Assembly: GCA_903928325.1 (NCBI GenBank)
Contig: CAIYQF010000147.1
Location: 1-15,053, forward strand
Length of the DNA: 15,053 bases
Source: an uncultured beta proteobacterium
GTDB taxonomy: Bacteria > Pseudomonadota > Gammaproteobacteria > Burkholderiales > Burkholderiaceae_C
Direction of reading: 5' to 3'
Shown here: positions 1 to 7,549 of the stretch, piece by piece
Layout: each line of letters opens with the position of its first letter
Numbering within the stretch: position 1 is the first letter of the stretch
Position numbers and translations under genes: made by a program
The notes under the pieces: model-generated
Database searches by the model: none
The model's input: only the letters and a program-made list of their open reading frames with translations
What the model was told of the DNA's origin: nothing

Positions 1-1347
1 GGCGGCGAGCACGCGCTCGGCAAACACGCAAATGCCCGGCTCACCACCGTTCAAAAATGCGAGGATTGCAAATTCATCGTCACCAAAGCGCACGACAGTG
101 TCGCTTTCGCGGGCGTCTGCGCGCAGCCGGCCCGCTATTTCGACCAACACCAAGTCACCGGCCGCGTGGCCAAGGGCGTCGTTGACGAGTCTGAAATCAT
201 CGATGTTGAGCACTAGAACGGCCAAGGTCATTTCGGGCTGGCGGCGTTGCAGAGCCAGCAATAGCTCCAAGCGCTCAAAAAAATGCAGGCGATTGCCAAG
301 CTGGGTCAAGGCGTCGGTGTGGGCTTGGGCCTTCAAGGTGTCGTGCGCCAAAAAAAGCCTGCGCATCAGTTCGTTGAGTGCGCGGGCCAGATCGTCGAGT
401 TCGTCTTGTCCTTGAACCGGCCACAGTGGCATGGTTTCGGAGTCAAACTGCTGCTGCGAGCGCGCCAACCGGGAGAACCGGCGCAAGCGACCCAAAATCA
501 GCCGGTTGGTCAGCCATGCCACGCTGAACAAAGCTACCACCAGCACGGTAGCAGCAGACCAGCGGATCGCGCTGGCCGATGTGCTCAACATTTCTTGCAT
601 CAAATCGGGTAGGCCAGCCTCCAGGGCGAACTCGCTGGCGCCGGTGCTGTCTGTTACGGCTCTGACCGACCTGTGGCGGCTGGCGGTAGGGGGTGGCGTG
701 GGCTGCGCCACAGGCGCAGGTAGCAAACGCAAGGGCACACCGGTCAAGCCAGTTAGCTTGGCCATGTAGGCTGCATTGAGTTTGCGTCCAAAAACAATGG
801 CGCCGAACAGCTCACCCTGCCCGCCGCTGTGACGTATGGGGGAGTAGGCCAAAAGTACCGGCAGGCCCTGCATGGAACGCACGGCGTAGCCACCGGTTCG
901 GCGCTGCTGCGCCGTCAAGTGCGCCCACATGGATTGCGCCGCCTCAGTAGCCGCGCTGGGTGTGACGGATAGCACCACATCGCTTGCCTGCAGCTCAACG
1001 GCGGAATGGAGTTGGCCCGCGGCATTCAGGTACACCGCAAAGTCGGTGGCATTGTTCTCCATTGAGAACGGCGTGTAATTACTCTGTAGATAGTTGCGGC
1101 TGAACTTGCGCAGGTGCTCCACGCTATCGTCCCACACCCCGTAGTCAACCGCCATGCGCACCAAGGCCTCTATCGGTTGCTGAAAACCCAGCATAACCCG
1201 CTGCATAAGTTCCAGTTCTGATCGCTCGACAAGTGCCTGCACCTGGCGTTGAGAAAAAGAAACAAACGCCTCCGACGAACCCCAGCCGACCAGGGCCAGC
1301 ACCAAGGCAAGCGATGCCAAAACCCGAATACGCAAAGTCTTTAGCAT
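1..1347 (-). CDS. CHASE4-GGDEF diguanylate cyclase, 3' end beyond window
   Basis: Probable membrane-bound sensor enzyme making cyclic di-GMP from two GTP. Reading the minus strand from the ATG at 1347 gives 449 residues open to the left edge. Residues about 7-27 are a hydrophobic N-terminal segment. A periplasmic domain follows with the CHASE4-like signature DYGVWDDS (69-76). A second membrane segment lies near 262-282, then a HAMP-like linker to about 335. The GGDEF domain begins with DALTQLGNR (345-353) and has the metal-site stretch NIDDF (381-385). The signature loop reads GDDEF (422-426), not GGDEF. A product-inhibition I-site RESD (413-416) lies the usual five residues before it. An in-frame ATG at 1377 is possible; 1347 was chosen because it starts just before the membrane segment, although neither has a clear ribosome site. 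A C-terminal EAL domain could lie outside the window. Confidence 0.9.
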   Translation of the reverse strand, partial: MLKTLRIRVLASLALVLALVGWGSSEAFVSFSQRQVQALVERSELELMQRVMLGFQQPIEALVRMAVDYGVWDDSVEHLRKFSRNYLQSNYTPFSMENNATDFAVYLNAAGQLHSAVELQASDVVLSVTPSAATEAAQSMWAHLTAQQRRTGGYAVRSMQGLPVLLAYSPIRHSGGQGELFGAIVFGRKLNAAYMAKLTGLTGVPLRLLPAPVAQPTPPPTASRHRSVRAVTDSTGASEFALEAGLPDLMQEMLSTSASAIRWSAATVLVVALFSVAWLTNRLILGRLRRFSRLARSQQQFDSETMPLWPVQGQDELDDLARALNELMRRLFLAHDTLKAQAHTDALTQLGNRLHFFERLELLLALQRRQPEMTLAVLVLNIDDFRLVNDALGHAAGDLVLVEIAGRLRADARESDTVVRFGDDEFAILAFLNGGEPGICVFAERVLAA

Positions 1348-1414
1348 CAAAAGGGCCGTTCGAGCAGGCCACAACATGGGCCCATGGCAGTCTAGTGGCC
1401 TGCGCGCGGGTGTT

Positions 1415-1430
1415 GTTGACAATTGTCAAC
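1415..1430. promoter_or_regulatory. 16-bp perfect palindrome upstream of the cyclase gene
   Basis: GTTGACAATTGTCAAC is a perfect inverted repeat with no spacer. It lies 68 bp upstream of the ATG at 1347, in the gap between the nitroreductase stop and the cyclase start. The position fits an operator for a dimeric regulator of the cyclase gene. The palindrome contains TTGACA on both strands, but no good -10 lies at 16-18 bp, so it is not clearly a promoter. The regulator is unknown. Confidence 0.45.
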
Positions 1431-1480
1431 CGATCCACAGTTGGCGCAAGGGTTGCGCACTGCACAACGCCAAAATGCAA

Positions 1481-1513
1481 TAAGCCCGAAAAGAACCAGT
1501 CTCTTCGGGCTTA
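1481..1513 (-). terminator. Hairpin terminator after the nitroreductase gene
   Basis: Perfect 10-bp arms TAAGCCCGAA (1481-1490) and TTCGGGCTTA (1504-1513) enclose a 13-nt loop. On the minus strand the hairpin begins 33 bp past the nitroreductase stop and is followed by a moderately T-rich stretch with no long T run. It would separate nitroreductase transcription from the cyclase gene. Confidence 0.65.
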
Positions 1514-1545
1514 GCCATGCGCAGTACCTACTGCAGCAGTGTGCC

Positions 1546-2166
1546 TTAGTCGGCGCTAAAACTCACCACGTCGGCCACGGCGCGACGCACTTTGCGGGGC
1601 CAGTTGCCGGGTGCGGAGCGCCCCACGGCGATCAGCATGACTGGGATTTCGTCGGCGGCGAGTGTGCACTCGGCGCTGACAGCCGTGGGGTCATAACCAA
1701 TCATGGCACCCGACACCAAGCCCTTGCCATGGGCGGCGTACATGAGCGTCATGGCGGCCATGGATGCCGAGCGGATGGCCTCGTCGCGCTGGAACTGCTC
1801 TTTTCCGTCGTACATGCCGTTGGCCATGCCAATCCAGCCATCATAGGCAGCCTGGTCGATGTGGCCGCCGTCGACCATGGGTTTGATCAGCACGGGTAGG
1901 TCTTTGTGGCCACCGACTTTGCCAACCACCACAAAGGTGACCGCTGCGTCGCCGACTTTGGGCTGGTTGTAAGCGGCGGCTTTGAGGCGGGCCTTGGCTG
2001 CAGGCGTGTTGACAGCCACCAGGCGCCAGTTTTGCTGGTTGAAGGAGGTGGGCGTCTGGTTGGCCAATTGCGCCAACTCGGTGATCTCCGCCTGGGTCAT
2101 CACGTGGGCAGGGTCAAAGTTGTTGGCAGAGGTGCGGCCATTGATGGCGCTGAAAACGTCGGTCAT
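1546..2166 (-). CDS. Nitroreductase-family FMN oxidoreductase
   Basis: A 206-residue protein of the NADPH-dependent nitroreductase family, normally a cytoplasmic FMN homodimer that reduces nitro compounds, quinones or similar acceptors. Evidence is the N-terminal R11-T-S followed by SFNQQNWR (41-48), which matches the family's FMN-contacting S-x-N-x-Q-x-W-R stretch. The C-terminal GLVSGAMIGYDP segment and the conserved end IPVMLIAVGR also fit. Length is normal for the family. The ATG at 2166 is supported by AGGA about 7 bases upstream. It is divergent from the MFS gene and has its own hairpin terminator, so it is probably a single-gene unit. Its natural substrate cannot be inferred. Confidence 0.9.
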   Translation of the reverse strand: MTDVFSAINGRTSANNFDPAHVMTQAEITELAQLANQTPTSFNQQNWRLVAVNTPAAKARLKAAAYNQPKVGDAAVTFVVVGKVGGHKDLPVLIKPMVDGGHIDQAAYDGWIGMANGMYDGKEQFQRDEAIRSASMAAMTLMYAAHGKGLVSGAMIGYDPTAVSAECTLAADEIPVMLIAVGRSAPGNWPRKVRRAVADVVSFSAD

Positions 2167-2250
2167 GAAAAGTCCTAAAAATGAGAAAAGCGAAACGACA
2201 AATGCGGCGGAATCTTACGACACTGGCGATTCAACCAGCATAACTGTCCA

Positions 2251-2265
2251 GCGTTTCGCAAACGC
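2251..2265. promoter_or_regulatory. Inverted repeat in the nitroreductase/MFS divergent gap
   Basis: GCGTTT-CGC-AAACGC has perfect 6-bp arms with a 3-bp spacer and ends 10 bp before the MFS ATG at 2276. In a 109-bp gap between divergent genes this could be a shared operator. It could also be a small hairpin or chance in GC-rich DNA. No adjacent regulator gene is present. Confidence 0.3.
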
Positions 2266-2275
2266 CCCATAATCC

Positions 2276-3535
2276 ATGGCCCCACCGCTTTCACCACCGA
2301 CACCCCAACCTATGCCCGAGCCCATGCAGGCGCCGACCGATGTGCCGCTGCCCCGTGGCGCCATCGTGGCGCTGTCTGTGGCGGCGTTTGGCAGCGGCAT
2401 GTCGCTGCGGGTGATGGACGCCATGCTGCCCCGACTGGCGGCGGAATTCGCTTTGAGTCTGGGTGCAGCGGCCTCGGTGATTACGGTGTTTGCCGTGGCC
2501 TATGGGCTGGCGCAACTGCTGTTTGGCCCTTTAGGCGACCGCTTTGGCAAATACCGGGTAGTGGCGCTGGGATGCCTGGCCTGCGCGCTGACTACGGTGG
2601 CTTGCGCTCTGGCGCCCAGCTTTGGCCTTCTGTTGCTGGCGCGCACGCTGGCCGGGGCCACGGCGGCGTCCATCATTCCGCTGTCTATGGCCTGGATTGG
2701 CGATGTCATTGCTTACGAGCGGCGCCAACCTGTGCTCGCACGCTTTCTGATCGGACAGATTCTGGGCCTGTCGGGCGGTGTGGCTTTGGGCGGTTTTGCC
2801 GCCGACCACCTGCAGTGGCGCACGCCCTTTGTGCTGATTGCGCTGGTTTTTCTGTTGATTGCGGTCTGGTTGCTGGTGCTAAACCAGCGCCTGCCGCTCC
2901 AGGCACGCCAGCGCCGCCAGGGCGAAGGCTCGGCGTTGGCGCGCATGGTGTCCGAGTTTGGCCAGGTGCTGGCGCTACCCTGGGCGCGGGTGATTTTGGC
3001 AACGGTGTTTGCCGAAGGGGCCTTTTTGTATGGTTCCTTCGCTTTTATGGTTTCGCATTTGCATCAGTTGCACGCACTGTCGCTCTCGGCGGCGGGCCAG
3101 GTGGTGATGCTTTATGGCCTGGGCGGCTTGCTGTTTGCGTTCGCTGCACCCGGTCTGGTGCGCCGCCTAGGCGAGGTTGGCTTGTGCAAATGGGGCGGCG
3201 CCCTGGTGGCACTGGCGTTTTTGGTGGTGGCTCTGGCAGACGCCTGGTGGTGGTCGGTGCCTGCCTGCTTTATGGCCGGTCTGGGTTTTTACATGCTGCA
3301 CAACACCTTGCAAATCAACGCCACCCAGATGGCGCCTGAGCGCAGGGGCGCAGCGGTGGCGGCGTTTGCGTCCTGCTTCTTTATCGGTCAGTCAGTGGGC
3401 ATTGCGGCCAACGGCCAACTCATTGCACTGATGGGCACGACTGGCATTATTGTGCTGGGCGCTCTGGGGGTGTGGCTGGTGTCCTGGAACTTTGTGCGGC
3501 TGCTGCGCACCAAGCGGCGCCATGACCTCGAATAG
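2276..3535 (+). CDS. MFS transporter, probable efflux type
   Basis: A 419-residue, very hydrophobic protein with about 12 predicted membrane segments. The major facilitator superfamily motif A appears between the second and third segments as GPLGDRFGKYR (84-94). A Pro-rich N-terminus of about 27 residues precedes the first segment, which continues into SLRVMDAMLPRLAAEF (43-58), an arrangement common in drug or metabolite exporters of the Bcr/arabinose-efflux type. It would use the proton gradient in the inner membrane; its substrate is unknown. The ATG at 2276 has no strong ribosome site, and an in-frame ATG at residue 13 or 18 is possible. It is divergent from the nitroreductase and converges on the M20 gene, with 17 bp between the stops and no visible terminator. 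Confidence 0.88.
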   Translation: MAPPLSPPTPQPMPEPMQAPTDVPLPRGAIVALSVAAFGSGMSLRVMDAMLPRLAAEFALSLGAAASVITVFAVAYGLAQLLFGPLGDRFGKYRVVALGCLACALTTVACALAPSFGLLLLARTLAGATAASIIPLSMAWIGDVIAYERRQPVLARFLIGQILGLSGGVALGGFAADHLQWRTPFVLIALVFLLIAVWLLVLNQRLPLQARQRRQGEGSALARMVSEFGQVLALPWARVILATVFAEGAFLYGSFAFMVSHLHQLHALSLSAAGQVVMLYGLGGLLFAFAAPGLVRRLGEVGLCKWGGALVALAFLVVALADAWWWSVPACFMAGLGFYMLHNTLQINATQMAPERRGAAVAAFASCFFIGQSVGIAANGQLIALMGTTGIIVLGALGVWLVSWNFVRLLRTKRRHDLE

Positions 3536-3552
3536 CCAATGACGGTGTAGTT

Positions 3553-5046
3553 TCAATTCTCCGGTGCAACTGCCAATTCGCTGATGAGGCGGTGATAGAA
3601 GCGAATGGCATCCGCGTAGTTGTCCACGCTCAATCGTTCGTTGGTTCCATGGAAACGTTTCAAATCTTCCGCATTCGCCCGCACCGGTGAAAACTTGAAT
3701 ATATGGTCGCTGATGTCGCCGTAGTGGATGGAGTCTGTGGCCGCCACCATAAGACCGGGGGCGACCAAGGCGTCCGGGAAAACCTCCCGAATGGTCTTGT
3801 TAAGAATGGCGTACTGCGCCGAGTTGGTGGGCGCTACTTTGGATGAATTCACGGCGCCTGGCAGCGCATACAACTCAAAAGCGGATGACTGCGTCGCCTG
3901 TGCCACTGTGCTGCGCACGTGGTCCATCACCTGTTCTTTCGTATCGCCTGGCAATATCCGAAAATTTAGCGTGGCCTCGGCACGCCCCGGTAAGACGTTC
4001 TCCTTGTTGCCGGCGTTCACGATGGTCAGCGCGGTGGTGGTGCGCAGCATGGCGTTGGTACTGGCTACACTTTCAAGTTGCTTTTTGACCACAGGCCCAA
4101 ACAGCCAAAGATTGGACAGCGCCACCCGAGAAAAACTACCCATTTCGGGCGCCAGGGTTTCAAAAAGTTCACCCGCCACACCGCGAATTCCGCTGGGCAG
4201 TTGCTCGTCGTCCAAGCGCTTTAAAGCAGCGCTCATCATGCCAATCGCACTGGTACCTTGTTTGGGCGGCATCGATGAATGCCCTGGTGTGGCGGACACC
4301 TTTAAGACCACGGACAGGTAGCCCTTCTCAGCCACGCCTATCAGTGCTGCGGGCTTTTTGAGGCCGGGCATCACACCATCAAGAACCAGCAGGCCCTCAT
4401 CAATCACAAAATCGACGTGGACCTTGCGCTCGCCAAGCAGGGCAGCAATTTTTGCGGCGCCACGCAAGCCGCCCACCTCTTCATCCGCACCAAAGGCAAG
4501 ATAAACCGTCCGGGCGGGTTGGTATCCACTGGCCAGCAGCATCTCGACCGCTTCCATCTGCGACATCAGGTTGCCTTTGTCATCCCAAGAGCCACGTCCC
4601 CAGACGTGGCCGTCTTTTACGTCACCCGAAAAGGGTGGATGTTGCCAGTCACCTTCCGTGCCCGGAGCGATCGGCACCACATCCTGGTGGGCCATCAAAA
4701 GAACAGGCTTTGCCTTGGGGTCACTGCCCTCCCATGTGTATAGCAGGCTCAATCCAGCTACTTCCTCGCGATTGAGCTTGGCATGAATCAGCGGGAACTT
4801 GCGCTGCAAAAAATCATGCAACTGGCGAAATTGGTCGGCACTGAGATTTGGATCATCACGGGATGAGATCGTTCGAAATTGGACAGCCTGCGCAAGCCTG
4901 TCGGCGACTGCGGCTTTGTCGATGGCCAGCAATTCAAGCGCTGGGACCTGCAACTGGCGCGATGTCTTGCGCAGTGTGTTGATGGCAACTGTCGCAACCA
5001 GCACAAGCAACATAGCCAAACAAAACAGAAGAATTTTTTTGACCAT
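3553..5046 (-). CDS. Membrane-anchored M20-family metallopeptidase
   Basis: A 497-residue zinc hydrolase of the M20 family, resembling the larger PM20D1/carboxypeptidase S branch that acts on peptides or N-acyl amino acids. Residues about 4-22 form one hydrophobic segment, so the enzyme is probably exported and anchored. Metal and catalytic residues are present in order: H120 and D122 in MAHQDVV, D155 in GRGSWDDKG, E189-E190 in GADEE, D216 in VIDEG, and the C-terminal His in DSIHYGD. The lid-domain motif ATPGHSS (252-258) is also kept. The start at 5046 is preferred over an in-frame ATG at 5109 because AGAGG lies about 8 bases upstream and the membrane segment follows directly. It is a single gene between the convergent MFS gene and the divergent cupin. 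Confidence 0.9.
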   Translation of the reverse strand: MVKKILLFCLAMLLVLVATVAINTLRKTSRQLQVPALELLAIDKAAVADRLAQAVQFRTISSRDDPNLSADQFRQLHDFLQRKFPLIHAKLNREEVAGLSLLYTWEGSDPKAKPVLLMAHQDVVPIAPGTEGDWQHPPFSGDVKDGHVWGRGSWDDKGNLMSQMEAVEMLLASGYQPARTVYLAFGADEEVGGLRGAAKIAALLGERKVHVDFVIDEGLLVLDGVMPGLKKPAALIGVAEKGYLSVVLKVSATPGHSSMPPKQGTSAIGMMSAALKRLDDEQLPSGIRGVAGELFETLAPEMGSFSRVALSNLWLFGPVVKKQLESVASTNAMLRTTTALTIVNAGNKENVLPGRAEATLNFRILPGDTKEQVMDHVRSTVAQATQSSAFELYALPGAVNSSKVAPTNSAQYAILNKTIREVFPDALVAPGLMVAATDSIHYGDISDHIFKFSPVRANAEDLKRFHGTNERLSVDNYADAIRFYHRLISELAVAPEN

Positions 5047-5193
5047 GGTAGTGACCTCTTTGGTGTTTTTGGGCTCGGCAAAAGTGCACACATCATAAAG
5101 TCGGCCCAACGGCTGGTATTTAGCCTGCTTGCGCGGGCGTAAGGTGGCCCCCGCCTAAAATGACAGCATCAAACTGATGAAAGTTGCTTTGTT

Positions 5194-5577
5194 ATGCAGA
5201 CTGCCTCCGAACACCTTGATGGGCTTGAATGGAATCAATGGCCGCTCGATCAGGTCGCCAAACGAGGCAAGGCGCAATGGAAGGAGCTGCTCGGCAGCGC
5301 TTCGGGGTGCCAGAACGACATAACGATGGGGGTTGTTCGCCTCAGACAGGATGAATCACTTGAGCCGCATCGCCATGCACAGCCCGAAACTTATTACACA
5401 CTGTCAGGACGCGGAACGGTCACCATTGAGGGTGTGGTTCATAACGTCGAACCCGGAAGAATGTTGTTCATTGCGGGCAATGCCCAGCACCAGATCAACA
5501 ACGTTCATGAAGAGGACCTGCAGATCCTTTATGTGTTTGCGGTCAGTGATTTCAGCAAAATTAAGTACCACTTTTAG
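5194..5577 (+). CDS. Small single-domain cupin protein
   Basis: A 127-residue protein with one Cupin_2-type beta-barrel. Cupin motif 1 supplies H59, H61 and E65 (PHRHAQPE), followed by the conserved Gly turn SGRG (71-74). Motif 2 supplies PGRM (87-90) and H99 in AQHQINN. The three His and one Glu form a complete metal site, so an enzymatic or metal-dependent sensing role is possible. Small cupins cover dioxygenases, isomerases, lyases and unknown functions, so no reaction is assigned. No helix-turn-helix domain is attached. It is divergent from the M20 gene, with 147 bp between the chosen starts, and is followed by mobile-element debris. Confidence 0.85.
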   Translation: MQTASEHLDGLEWNQWPLDQVAKRGKAQWKELLGSASGCQNDITMGVVRLRQDESLEPHRHAQPETYYTLSGRGTVTIEGVVHNVEPGRMLFIAGNAQHQINNVHEEDLQILYVFAVSDFSKIKYHF

Positions 5578-5652
5578 TAGGCCGCTAGCGCGTCCTGCAA
5601 TTTTGCGTGCTCCACCTTGACCAGCCACATCTATTCAGCTTAGCTTTGGAAG

Positions 5653-5672
5653 TGAACCTGCCCCTGATTGAC
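5653..5672. repeat. Probable terminal inverted repeat of an IS3-family element
   Basis: TGAACCTGCCCCTGATTGAC begins with TGA and carries the TGCCCC block typical of IS3-family ends. It lies just past the stop codon of the transposase remnant, where the right end of such an element should be. The matching left end was not found, so this is one surviving terminus of a truncated element. Confidence 0.5.
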
Positions 5673-5691
5673 GCACCTCTTAGCCAGCGAA

Positions 5692-5868
5692 TTATGCGGC
5701 TTTCATACGCTGTGCCGCCAGCCAGCTTCTCTCAAACTGCATCAGGCTGACGTAGCCCAATGTCGATTGGATCCGGCGGTGGTTGTAGAACGTCATCCAG
5801 TCAATCACCTCTTCCATGGCCTGCCTGCGTGTTGCAAACCGGTGGGCCTTAATGAATTCCCGGTGGAC
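5692..5868 (-). pseudogene. IS3-family transposase (OrfB) C-terminal remnant
   Basis: The last about 58 codons of an IS3-type DDE transposase. The stretch FATRRQAMEEVIDWM, then FYNHRRIQSTLGYVS, then MQFE and a final WLAAQRMKAA match the end of the rve integrase core. The YNxxRxHSxLGY block appears as YNHRRIQSTLGY, and the usual Pro in YVSPMQFE is Leu, which suggests decay. The open frame continues upstream to 5967, but that part is Pro/Ala-rich and unlike transposase, so homology breaks near 5868. The upstream catalytic residues and OrfA are missing, so it cannot transpose by itself. Confidence 0.85.
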
Positions 5869-6052
5869 TTCGCACAGATTGGTGGCGACTGAGGCAGGAG
5901 CCGGTGGCCAGGGTGGGGGAGTTTGGGTGGCCATCAGGGGCACTTGGGCACTGAGCGCAGCCCGCACCCGAGGATGGTCGCACCGCGCGCAACCTCACCC
6001 CAACGCGGCTCTCGCGACGTACAGCGCCCGGTTGCCCATTCCGTACACACCC

Positions 6053-6157
6053 TCAGACAGCAACGCGCTTGAGCACTTCTAGCTTCTGCTCCAGCGTGTA
6101 CCCCACGGTGCCGTAGCTCGCGTACTCCGAGTTGCCTCGAATGTGACCGGTGATAGA
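6053..6157 (-). pseudogene. Tyrosine recombinase (phage-type integrase) C-terminal tail
   Basis: One minus-strand frame reads 34 codons and a stop: SITGHIRGNS, EYASYG, then GYTLEQKLEVLKRVAV. The ITGH block followed about 11 residues later by Y-G matches the last catalytic histidine and the nucleophilic tyrosine region of phage-type integrases, and the closing charged helix is also typical. A TAA at 6158-6160 precedes it in frame, and the CoA-transferase stop lies 18 bp further on. Everything upstream, including the first catalytic Arg, is absent. It marks an old integration or deletion junction. The assignment rests on a short stretch. Confidence 0.6.
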
Positions 6158-6177
6158 TTAGAGAAGGTCGGAACCTT

Positions 6178-7356
6178 TCAATCCTTGAGATCAACCCCCA
6201 ATTCCCGCGCAACGTCAGCCGAATGTTGACCCGTTTGCGCCGGATGCGCCAGCTGTTGCGACTCAACTGCTGAAAAACGCACGGGGGGCCGTACTTCAAT
6301 GTATTTACCCTCTGTAGGGTGATCGCGCTCTACAAATAAGCCAGACGCCTTGAGCTGGGGATCAATCAACAAATCGTCTATCGTGTTGATCTTGCTCGCG
6401 GGAATATCAATTTCCGCAAAAACGGCCAACCATTCATCGGTCGTTCTATCTGGGAGAACGCGAGCCATGTGTTCATAAAGCCTGTGTGCGTTCTCACGAC
6501 GGAGCATGAGTGTTGTTAATCCCGGCTCTTGAAGTACATCGGGACGCCCCACCAACTCAAAGAATTTGATCCAACGTCCGTCCTGATAAGGAGCAACGAC
6601 GATATAACTATCCTTCGTGCGCATCGGCTGCCTAGTGGGATCTAGTTGCCTTGCATAGCCACTTGGGCCAATTGCAGGAACAAATGTTTTTTCATAGAGA
6701 TGATCGACGGTAGTAAAGCTGGCGACGGCCTCCATCATCGGCACCTCGACATACTGTCCCTCGCCGGTACGTAGGCGATGAATGACGGCTGCAAGGACTG
6801 CATAGACCGCATGCAAACCAGACACTTTGTCAGCCATCGTCATTGGGAAAAAGCGAGGCGCGGGATTTCCGTCGACGCGGGGTAGAAGTGAAGCCACGCC
6901 GGAGGCAGCTTGAATAATGTCGTCATAGGCAGGAAGCCCTGAATGGGGACCACGGGTGTCGAAGCCCGCGCAATGGACATAAATAATGTCGGGCCGGAGT
7001 TTCTTAACAGCATCGTAGCCAAGGCCTGCGCGCTCAATGGCGTCAGGGCGGATGTTATGAATGAAGATGTCGCTACTCTCGACCAACTTGTTCATTGCAC
7101 GGCGACCAGATTCCGTTTTCAAATCCCACACCACGGAGCGCTTACCCCGGTTCATTCGCATGTGCAGCGCCCCCATCAGCGGCGTCTTCGCAGACTTTCC
7201 AATATTCCTGGAGATATCGCCACCCTCGGGTTCGACCTTAATAACGTCGGCACCTAAATCAGCAAGAATTTGAGTGCAGTAAGGGCCAAAGACGACGGTG
7301 GTCATGTCGGCTACGCGCATTCCACTAATGAGAGACGGCTTCATATTGGATTCCAT
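6178..7356 (-). CDS. CaiB/BaiF-type (family III) CoA-transferase
   Basis: A 392-residue cytoplasmic family III CoA-transferase, which moves CoA between two carboxylic acids and so activates an acid without ATP. The N-terminal fold is clear: GMRVADMTTVVFGPYCTQIL, LADLGADVIKVEP (31-43) and GKRSVVWDLK (71-80). The catalytic aspartate aligns with Asp169 of formyl-CoA transferase and is D176 here, in MADKVSG. GEGQYVEVPMMEAV matches the conserved stretch before the C-terminal half. The ATG at 7356 has AGGGG eight bases upstream; a GTG at 7377 in the same frame lacks such support. It is divergent from the LAL regulator, with an operator-like palindrome between them. It is probably the activating step of the cluster; donor and acceptor acids are unknown. 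Confidence 0.92.
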   Translation of the reverse strand: MESNMKPSLISGMRVADMTTVVFGPYCTQILADLGADVIKVEPEGGDISRNIGKSAKTPLMGALHMRMNRGKRSVVWDLKTESGRRAMNKLVESSDIFIHNIRPDAIERAGLGYDAVKKLRPDIIYVHCAGFDTRGPHSGLPAYDDIIQAASGVASLLPRVDGNPAPRFFPMTMADKVSGLHAVYAVLAAVIHRLRTGEGQYVEVPMMEAVASFTTVDHLYEKTFVPAIGPSGYARQLDPTRQPMRTKDSYIVVAPYQDGRWIKFFELVGRPDVLQEPGLTTLMLRRENAHRLYEHMARVLPDRTTDEWLAVFAEIDIPASKINTIDDLLIDPQLKASGLFVERDHPTEGKYIEVRPPVRFSAVESQQLAHPAQTGQHSADVARELGVDLKD

Positions 7357-7480
7357 GTGTTCGACCCCTGAACGCACCTTTACCGATGCGCTTGCGGTGT
7401 CCAGTTAGGCATAATTGAATAGCCAAGCAAGTGCCATTGCAATCAATCATGGAGCTTAGGCGTTGGCCAACCAATCGCCA

Positions 7481-7496
7481 TCGTCGAAAGCGACGA
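7481..7496. promoter_or_regulatory. Operator-like palindrome, copy 1 (CoA-transferase/regulator gap)
   Basis: TCGTCG-AAAG-CGACGA, with 6-bp arms whose centres are 10 bp apart, as for a dimeric helix-turn-helix protein. It lies 124 bp before the CoA-transferase ATG and 53 bp before the regulator ATG. On the minus strand a weak -10-like TAAGCT (7453-7458) lies 22 bp downstream of it, the same spacing as at copies 2 and 3. Toward the regulator, GAGAAT (7520-7525) lies at 23 bp. It may serve both divergent genes. Confidence 0.7.
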
Positions 7497-7549
7497 CCAG
7501 CATTCATCCCTGCAACCGCGAGAATTCAGCGTTAAGCCATATCGCCTAG

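Larger units (their letters stand above)
5578..6177. other. Gene-free junction with mobile-element debris
   Basis: About 600 bp without an intact gene. It contains a probable IS3-type terminal repeat near 5653, the 3' end of an IS3 transposase, a stretch of about 180 bp in which nothing is recognised (5870-6052), and a tyrosine-recombinase tail ending near 6157. Open frames of 90-120 codons cross it but show no family features and partly read the debris in the wrong frame. No RNA gene or clear terminator is seen. The DNA separates the unrelated left-hand genes from the CoA-thioester cluster. Confidence 0.7.

Noticed and set aside
1416..1421. TTGACA as a -35 box for the cyclase gene
   Set aside because: No acceptable -10 hexamer lies 16-18 bp downstream on the minus strand; the sequence is better explained as part of a perfect palindrome.
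1145..1480. 111-codon minus-strand open frame over the cyclase start
   Set aside because: Out of frame with the CHASE4-GGDEF protein, which has clear domain motifs.
2572..3339. 255-codon plus-strand open frame inside the MFS gene
   Set aside because: Shadow of a GC-rich gene; its composition is Gly/Ala/Arg-rich and it has no motif, whereas the MFS frame has clear membrane segments and motif A.
3536..3552. Bidirectional terminator between MFS and M20 genes
   Set aside because: The 17-bp gap has no hairpin or T run.
5047..5109. Upstream ATG giving a 518-residue M20 peptidase
   Set aside because: The extra 21 residues precede the membrane segment without family support, and a good ribosome site serves the ATG at 5046.
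5583..5590. CGCTAGCG palindrome after the cupin as a terminator
   Set aside because: The stem is short, with no loop and no following T run.
5934..6299. 121-codon minus-strand open frame
   Set aside because: It reads the CoA-transferase end and the integrase tail in the wrong frame and has no family features.
7357..7377. GTG start for the CoA-transferase
   Set aside because: AGGGG is well placed for the ATG at 7356 and lies inside the would-be extension.
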